Below, in pieces: positions 58,129 through 64,000 of a stretch of 64,000 nt of DNA. Location of the stretch: contig OX243818.1 of assembly GCA_945859605.1 (NCBI GenBank), positions 33,648,507 through 33,712,506 on the forward strand. The letters run 5' to 3'. Made by a program: the position numbers and the translations under genes. Each line of letters begins with the position of its first letter. The stretch's first letter is position 1. The DNA comes from Lumbricus rubellus (Eukaryota; Annelida; Clitellata; Crassiclitellata; Lumbricidae). The notes beneath the pieces were generated by a model that ran no database searches, was not told where the DNA came from, and saw only the letters and a list, made by a program, of their open reading frames with translations.

Positions 58129-59841
58129 TAGGGTGCCAACCAAATGCATGGTCAAAAAATAATTTTGCCTGATCCAGTTGCACACCCCCTAAAAATGTTT
58201 TCTATGGCAAGAAACTCATGTGATACAAATTTTATTCAAATAGAAGATTATTTAGAGGTAGCTTAGCGCGTCAGTAGTTTATAGTAGTGTTTAACATAAT
58301 TTCTTCAAAATCGCATATGGAAATAGCTTATATTTACAGAGAAGAGACTGTGCTGTGACTCAATGTTCATAATGACTAAGAATCATAATGTTTCTTGTAT
58401 TTTTTGATCTTTTCCAATTCTTGGATGTTGCTCTAATAACACGGATAAACCATAAAGGGCTAAATAAAGACTGTCAATGTCATTTCATACAACTTCCAGC
58501 AATACAATCCTTCCTGATGATGCCTATGTTTTGTCTGAACAAAAGTGTATAAGAAAACACTACTGAGCTTGGTTTGTATACCAAAATCATGAAATTAGTC
58601 GATGCCAAAGTGTTCAACACCAGATGGGACCTCCAAAGGCAAAACATCAAGATATTTAGAAGATTTAGAGACTCACGTATAATTATGCATTTGAAGCAGA
58701 CCGGTATGAAAATGGCATAAAGGGGACAGCAACTGCAGTGGTTTGGATCTGGTGCAAAATGATCCAGCTCAATGATATTCAGTCAAGACTGTTAGGAAGA
58801 CTATGAGCTCTTTTACCTGGCACTGATATTCTTAAAAGGAGTATAAAGTAAGGGAGATGTGCATATCCATGCCCCTGGAGTCCACCCTAGAGCTAGATGG
58901 ATGGCAAGGTCACAAACAAGGTTAAAAAGATATTTATTTTACTCTCAATAAATCTCATCAAATGTGAATTGTCAGCTCTCCCAGAGTTCAAGTCAATTGT
59001 TAAGTTTACATTAAGTGTCTGTACACACATGCATGTGCCACACCTGATCCTCACAAGGACTTGAATCTTCTGCATGAGTTTGATGCATACAGACACACAA
59101 CTAAACTGTTATCGATTCAGCAATCAATTCCTTCTGTAGTCATCTGTAGCATCTAGGTGAAATACTAAATGGTCACACTTTTTCTGTTACAATGGTTCCT
59201 CTAGATTTGAAGGAAGCAATAGTCACAGCCCTAAGTAAAGAAACCCATGGACAAAGTCCTCGGCACGTTGTAAGTTTATACTGCATGGACATGACCCTGT
59301 TGCTATACCAATGCTTCGGTGGTTGTCATAACATATTTAGCAGTTTCTTGTGGCAATTGGAATATCACAGGACTTTTTGACCCTAAAGACTTTCACCCTA
59401 GCATTTGAGAGCATTTCTGAGTATGCTAGTGCTCAAATATAGGCAGAGAGTTTGATGGTGGTCAACAATGCCGCTGATTTATTCAATGGTGTTCTTAGTC
59501 ACTATGAAAAACAGAATAAACGTATGTTATAAGTTGCTGAGAGGCACCGCAAGACATTTCTGGTTACTAAAGAGCCTACTGTTGCTCACCAGTAGTGTGT
59601 GGCTCGGTTGCTCATCACTAACTTAGCAACAATGAGCACCCTTCATAGTAGTGTATCTTACGCATTGAAACATCATGGAATTTAACATTGTCCAATGCTA
59701 AAAACTTCAACCGCGTCAAGCTACCAGTAAATATTTTCTGGTTGACCCCAAAATTTGTCTCCGTGCTTTTAGTAACCAAGGTAACAAATGTAGGGGGTGT
59801 GACAATGCAAAATACAAACTTTAATTTTGAGTGGCACCCTA
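58129..59841. mobile_element. Unclassified DNA transposon with TAGGGTGCC ends
   Basis: The left end TAGGGTGCCA and the inverse of the right end TAGGGTGCCACTCAAA match, and each is followed about 55 bases later by CACACCCCCTA. The intervening 1.6 kb has only short frames (for example 59192-59380) without a motif I recognise. Confidence 0.55.
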
Positions 59842-59894
59842 CTATGCATGTATTTTGCCTTCTGGGCATTTTTGCTCTAACATTTCCGAATGTA

Positions 59895-60838
59895 GGCTAT
59901 ATCATCATGGAATGAGCCGTCGATTCGACGGATCTCGTCATCGTCTGTGAGTCTTTCTGTGTGAGAACAGAAGCGCACACACGGCCACAGATGTCACACA
60001 GGAACTGTCCTCCGCCATTTGTTGTGGCTGCACCGTGTTACCTGCGTTAGCCTTGCGCCTACGTCGCTTCTCCATCGCATCCTCCATCCTCCGCTGTCCA
60101 AAATCCCCCACTCCAGTCCGACAAAGTCCACGCCATCCGATCCTGTCCAGCACATCAGCAACTAAGACCACAAGCTGTGAGATGCATCTTGAGGTCGTCC
60201 TTGTACCTTTTGAATGGCGCACCCTGGGACCGCGATCCATCCACTAGCTGGACATAGAAAACTTGTTTTGGTATTCGTGAGTCCTCCATACGAGCGACAT
60301 GTTCGGACCATCGCAGTTGTGCAGAAGTCACACCTTTCCAAAACAGATGTGTTTGGGATCATGTCTTGCCACTTGATACCAGCAATTTTCCGCAAACAGC
60401 GAAGATGGAACTGGTCTAGCTTTGCTATATGTCTGCGGTATAGCCTACAGTCCACGTTTCGCTCCCATAAAGTAGTGTGGAAATGACAACTGCTCGGTGT
60501 ACAGCTAACTTCGTATCGAGTCGTATACCATGATTGTTCCATAGCCGGCTGCGCAGCAGCCCAAAGGACACCCCTGCTTTTGCCAGCCGTGCGCCAATCT
60601 CCCCGTCGACATTTTTGCTTCCCTTGATAGGATGCTGCCTAGGTAGCAGAAGTGGTCAACAACCTTCAATGGTTTTCCCTCGCAGGTGAGTAATGCATTC
60701 GCTGCATCGTTCGTTGGGAAAGTCTGGTGCATGACCTCGGTCTTCTTCAGGCTGATGGTTAGCCCAAAACGCTGCGCTGCTGAGCTAAACCACCTGGATG
60801 CACCCACGATCCAAGCACTGGCATATGCTGGACTACGG
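59895..60838 (-). mobile_element. LINE 3' half (reverse transcriptase end)
   Basis: Minus frames read RFGLTISLKKTEVM, VVDHFCYLGSILS, then LYRRHIAKLDQFHLRCLRKI and GIKWQDMIPNTSVLERC, the thumb and C-terminal region of an APE-type LINE. A decayed Cys/His tail ends near 59940. Frame breaks show it is dead. It abuts the 5' part of what looks like the same LINE family in opposite orientation. Confidence 0.85.
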
Positions 60839-62950
60839 GATCGCAAGACAGAGGGATCGTCGAGACGTGAGACACACAATGGCGATGCGTGGATCAGGAT
60901 GCTGGTCAGACCATAGGTTAGTTCGAAGCAAGATCATACTTGCCGTTGGGTCCTCCAGACGACACCACCAGCGAAAGATTCCCAGACGACTCAACGTACG
61001 ACGACTGCACCAACCCGGCATACCGCAAGAAGTCAAAGAACGAGTAAGTCTGGCCTTGGAGAGTGCAGTTGCTGACCCAAAACGATCGGCGGAAGATGAC
61101 TGGCTTCAGATGAAGGAGGTCATATACAGGGTGGGCCATAAAAAAGTAACCCCCTACGGTTTTTAGGGAATATCTTGGCCAAACATAAGAATTTCGAAAT
61201 GAAATTTTACAGGCTTGAAGACAATTCATTTTTACACATGATGGCCAGATTTCATCACAATATTTCAAACGGAACAAAAGTTATGCCACTTTTAGGGAGG
61301 CCACCCACCGTTTTTTGACGATTCAAAAACGAAACCCAACAAAAACTAGATTTTTTGGCAATATCTTGACCAAAAGTCAGAATTTGTAAATGAAATTTTA
61401 CAGGCTTAAAAACAATTTCTATTTACCCATGATGGCCAAATGTCATAAAAATATTTCAAACACAACATAAGTTATACCACTTTTAGTGAGGCCACCCACC
61501 GTTTTTGACGATTCAGAAACGAAACGTAACAAAAAGTAACAAAAACGTGATTTTATTAAGTCTCGTCTCAAATAACTATTGTCAAATTAACTTGGTAGTG
61601 CTTCACAACTTGTGTTCAATGTGCCCACCACCAGTGCCATCACTTCTTTTAAGTCTCTTTGCAAAGTTCTTGAAGGACCTGTTGATCAATCTGACAGATT
61701 CCTTATTTACCAATTTGAATGTCATCTTGCTAAGTGACTTCTCAGTGACGTGCAGCTACGTTGGTACCCTATTTCTTTCCTAAATAGTAATAATAATGAT
61801 CATCTGGCATTATAAAGGCTATTTGAAAACAAATATTTGAGATGATACTTAATAAAATTGTGTTTTTGCTAGTTTTTGTTGCGTTATCCTTCTGAATTGT
61901 CAAAAAACGGTGGGGGCTTCACTGAATGTGGTATAACTTTTGTTCTGTTCGAAATATTTTGATGAAATCGGGCCATCATGTGTAGATATGAATTGTCTCT
62001 ACGCCTGTAAAATTTCATTTCGATATTCCTACTTCTGACCAAGATATTGGCCAGAATAATTAAATTAGTTTTTTGCAACTTTTTGTTGCGTCGCGTTTTT
62101 GAATCGTCAAAAAACGGTGGGTGGCCTCACTAAAAGTGATATAACTTTTGTTCTGTTTGAAATAGTGTGATGAAATCTGGCCATCATGTGTAAAAATGAA
62201 TTGTCTTCAAGCCTGTAAAATTTCATTTCGAAATTCTTACTTCTGGCCAAGTAATGGGCAAAACACCGTAGGGGGTTACTTTTTTATGGCCCACCCTGTA
62301 CAACGAAGCAGAGACTGTACTCGGGACCGATTCTAAAAAGCACAGGGATTGGTTTGATGAGCAGGATACTGCAGCTTCGGAGATGCTGAATGGGCTGCAC
62401 ACAGCACATTTGGCATGGATAAATGATAAGCAAAACGCTTCTAAGAGGGCTGCATATGTGAACGTCAAGCGTAGTGTGCAGGTCAGGCTACGAAAGATGA
62501 AGGACAGCTGGTGGGAAAGGATGGCCGGAGAGACTCAGGCGGCTGCTGACAGACATGATCTGAAATCCTTCTACGAGCAGCTTCGTGCCATCTATGGGCC
62601 GCGCGATAGTGGAGCACTGCCTATCTGGTCCAAGGACGGATTGCTGTTGACTGACAGAGGCAAAATTCTGGAGCGGTGGGCCGAGCACTTCAACTCAGTT
62701 CTGAACCAACAGTCCGATTTCGATGAGAGTGTGCTTCGGGAGATCCCACAGTGGGGGATAGCTGATGAACTGCAGAGAATACCCACACTGGAAGAAGTGC
62801 ACTGTGCGATTAAGCAGATGTCAAGTGGTAAAGTCCCTGGGGAAAACGCGATACCAGCAGAAATCTACAAGTGCTGTGGGGAGCAGATTGCGCACCGGCT
62901 GCAAACGCTATTCATCAAGATAATTATGGCAAGAAGAAGCAGTACCGCGA
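60839..62950 (+). mobile_element. LINE 5' half (endonuclease to RT fingers), inverted
   Basis: Plus frames read CWSDHRLVRSK (the endonuclease SDH motif), then a linker to 61126. After the mariner at 61127-62298 comes a 190-codon open segment with DWFDEQDTAASEML, then WAEHFNSVLNQQ, and SSGKVPGENAIPAEIYK at the start of the reverse transcriptase. It stops near 62950. Confidence 0.85.
61127..62298 (-). mobile_element. Mariner-derived element with long inverted repeats (copy C)
   Basis: Ends CAGGGTGGGCCATAAAAAAG and inverse; TA on both sides (61125-61126 and 62299-62300). Its interior matches copies A and B. Removing the element and one TA leaves the host LINE frame continuous across the site. 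Confidence 0.92.
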
Positions 62951-64000
62951 GACTTTAGAGATGCTCTTGTCATGCATCTGTTTAAGCGTAAAGGCGACCG
63001 AGCCTGCTGTGATGACCACAGGGGTATATCCCTCCTGTAGGCTATATAGTAAATGATTAATAACCGTGGCTTCCGATTACCTGTTGTTTTGCTAATTGAA
63101 CGCACTACCGCTTTAGTTTTTCTAACTCAGAGCCTGAGCTGCAATCAAGTCTCCTCTGCCGATTGTTTTTCCTAGTCGTATTATACTTTTATTTGGTAAC
63201 TAAGTAAGCCTACTATACATGTACGTTTCGTAACTGATTCATGCACAATCAATAGCTGTTCTGTGATCTTGCATCTTATGCATAGGCTAATATTATTCAC
63301 AGATTAGGAATTGGCCTCATCATTACCTATAATTGAGTCTTTTATTAGAAATACCTGTGTGTTATGACTGATGATATATCAACTTTAATTATTAATCAGT
63401 TTCATTTATTCGATCTTCAGGCTGGCAAAACGCGGCTTGTTACATTTTGAATAATTACGAGGATTACAGAAAACTGTATGTATACAGACATAGAGAGGCA
63501 TTATAATCCGTTTTGTTACAATCACAGAACCGTCGAATTCCTCGGTCACGGTGTTGAAGCGACTCATTCCGATTAACCGGCATGTGTCATCGGCAAACAT
63601 TATTATTAGTCGAATTTATATTTAGGACGGATCCAGTGGCGTATCCAGGGTTCCAATCCGGCCACGCCCCCATTTAAAATTTTCACAGAACGTGTCCCCA
63701 CATATTCGATGTGTTGTTTAACCATAACCATAACCACAGTTTTTATGGCTCAAAGTGACAGTTCACAAAACATCTTTATTACATCATATTGGATATAGAA
63801 ACTAACTAAAATAAGATATAGGAGAGAACCATTAAGAGACTACAGTAGCCTACTGTCCCACTGTCAGGGTTTTCCACATACAAGTTCAAATAAACAAACA
63901 GCAACAGGTTATGCGAATAATAGAGTATTAAAGATAAATTTTATCTTAATTAGTTAACTGCATCCTGGGAAAACGTCTAAGGGTCATGTTGAGTGTGCCA
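62951..64000. other. Right edge, no gene recognised
   Basis: AT-rich sequence. Near 63650 the words CAGTGGCGTATCCAGG resemble a hAT-type terminus whose partner would lie outside the window. A minus-strand 64-codon frame at 63406-63600 (MFADDTCRLIGMSR) has no identifiable family. Confidence 0.45.

Noticed and set aside
63406..63600. 64-codon minus-strand frame beginning MFADDTCRLIGMSR
   Set aside because: Possible exon but no family signature and no clear donor; left unassigned.

Overview
This is a stretch of an intron-rich animal genome. It is AT-rich, its genes are split into short GT-AG exons, and it is crowded with DNA transposons, SINEs and non-LTR retrotransposons. The gene families (SCAMP, ARB2/FAM172, an alpha-type nicotinic receptor, a CARD plus beta-propeller protein) and the scattered AGGCCTA-type words suggest a marine invertebrate. 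A deuterostome such as an echinoderm or hemichordate is my best guess, but nothing here fixes the species.

Four protein-coding genes can be reconstructed exon by exon with consistent splice phases. (1) Bases 25-8400, plus strand: the last five exons of a secretory carrier membrane protein (SCAMP), running in from the left edge. (2) Bases 13491-23536, plus strand: a 12-exon ARB2/FAM172A-type gene with a serine-hydrolase-like fold. (3) Bases 42548-29863, minus strand: a complete 9-exon alpha-type nicotinic acetylcholine receptor-like subunit of 458 residues. (4) Bases 56711-46914, minus strand: the 3' part of a gene encoding an F-box-like segment, a CARD, an unassigned linker and an NHL-like propeller, followed by a partial tandem copy of the propeller end.

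Mobile elements fill the space between and inside these genes. About 2-10 kb holds hAT MITEs, minisatellites and tRNA-type SINEs in SCAMP introns and flank. About 24.2-26.3 kb is a decayed hAT element split by a mariner derivative. About 28.3-29.3 kb is a mariner foldback. The nicotinic gene introns hold a piggyBac-like element with another element inside it, CR1-like fragments and a 1.4-kb hAT element. About 44.4-45.8 kb has three short hAT-type MITEs with G-tracts. About 50.3-54.8 kb is a nest: LINE remnant, then hAT, then hAT MITE, then mariner. About 56.9-62.3 kb has two further mariner derivatives, an unclassified inverted-repeat element, and a LINE whose two halves lie in opposite orientation, as expected from twin priming.

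The four genes do not form a functional unit; they are neighbours. The points most worth following are the CARD/propeller architecture and its duplicated 3' end, the unusual pore-lining segment of the nicotinic subunit, a 100-bp tandem duplication that doubles the last splice acceptor of the ARB2 gene and makes a truncated C-terminus possible, and a duplicated upstream flank of the nicotinic gene in which one copy carries a SINE and the other is the empty site.
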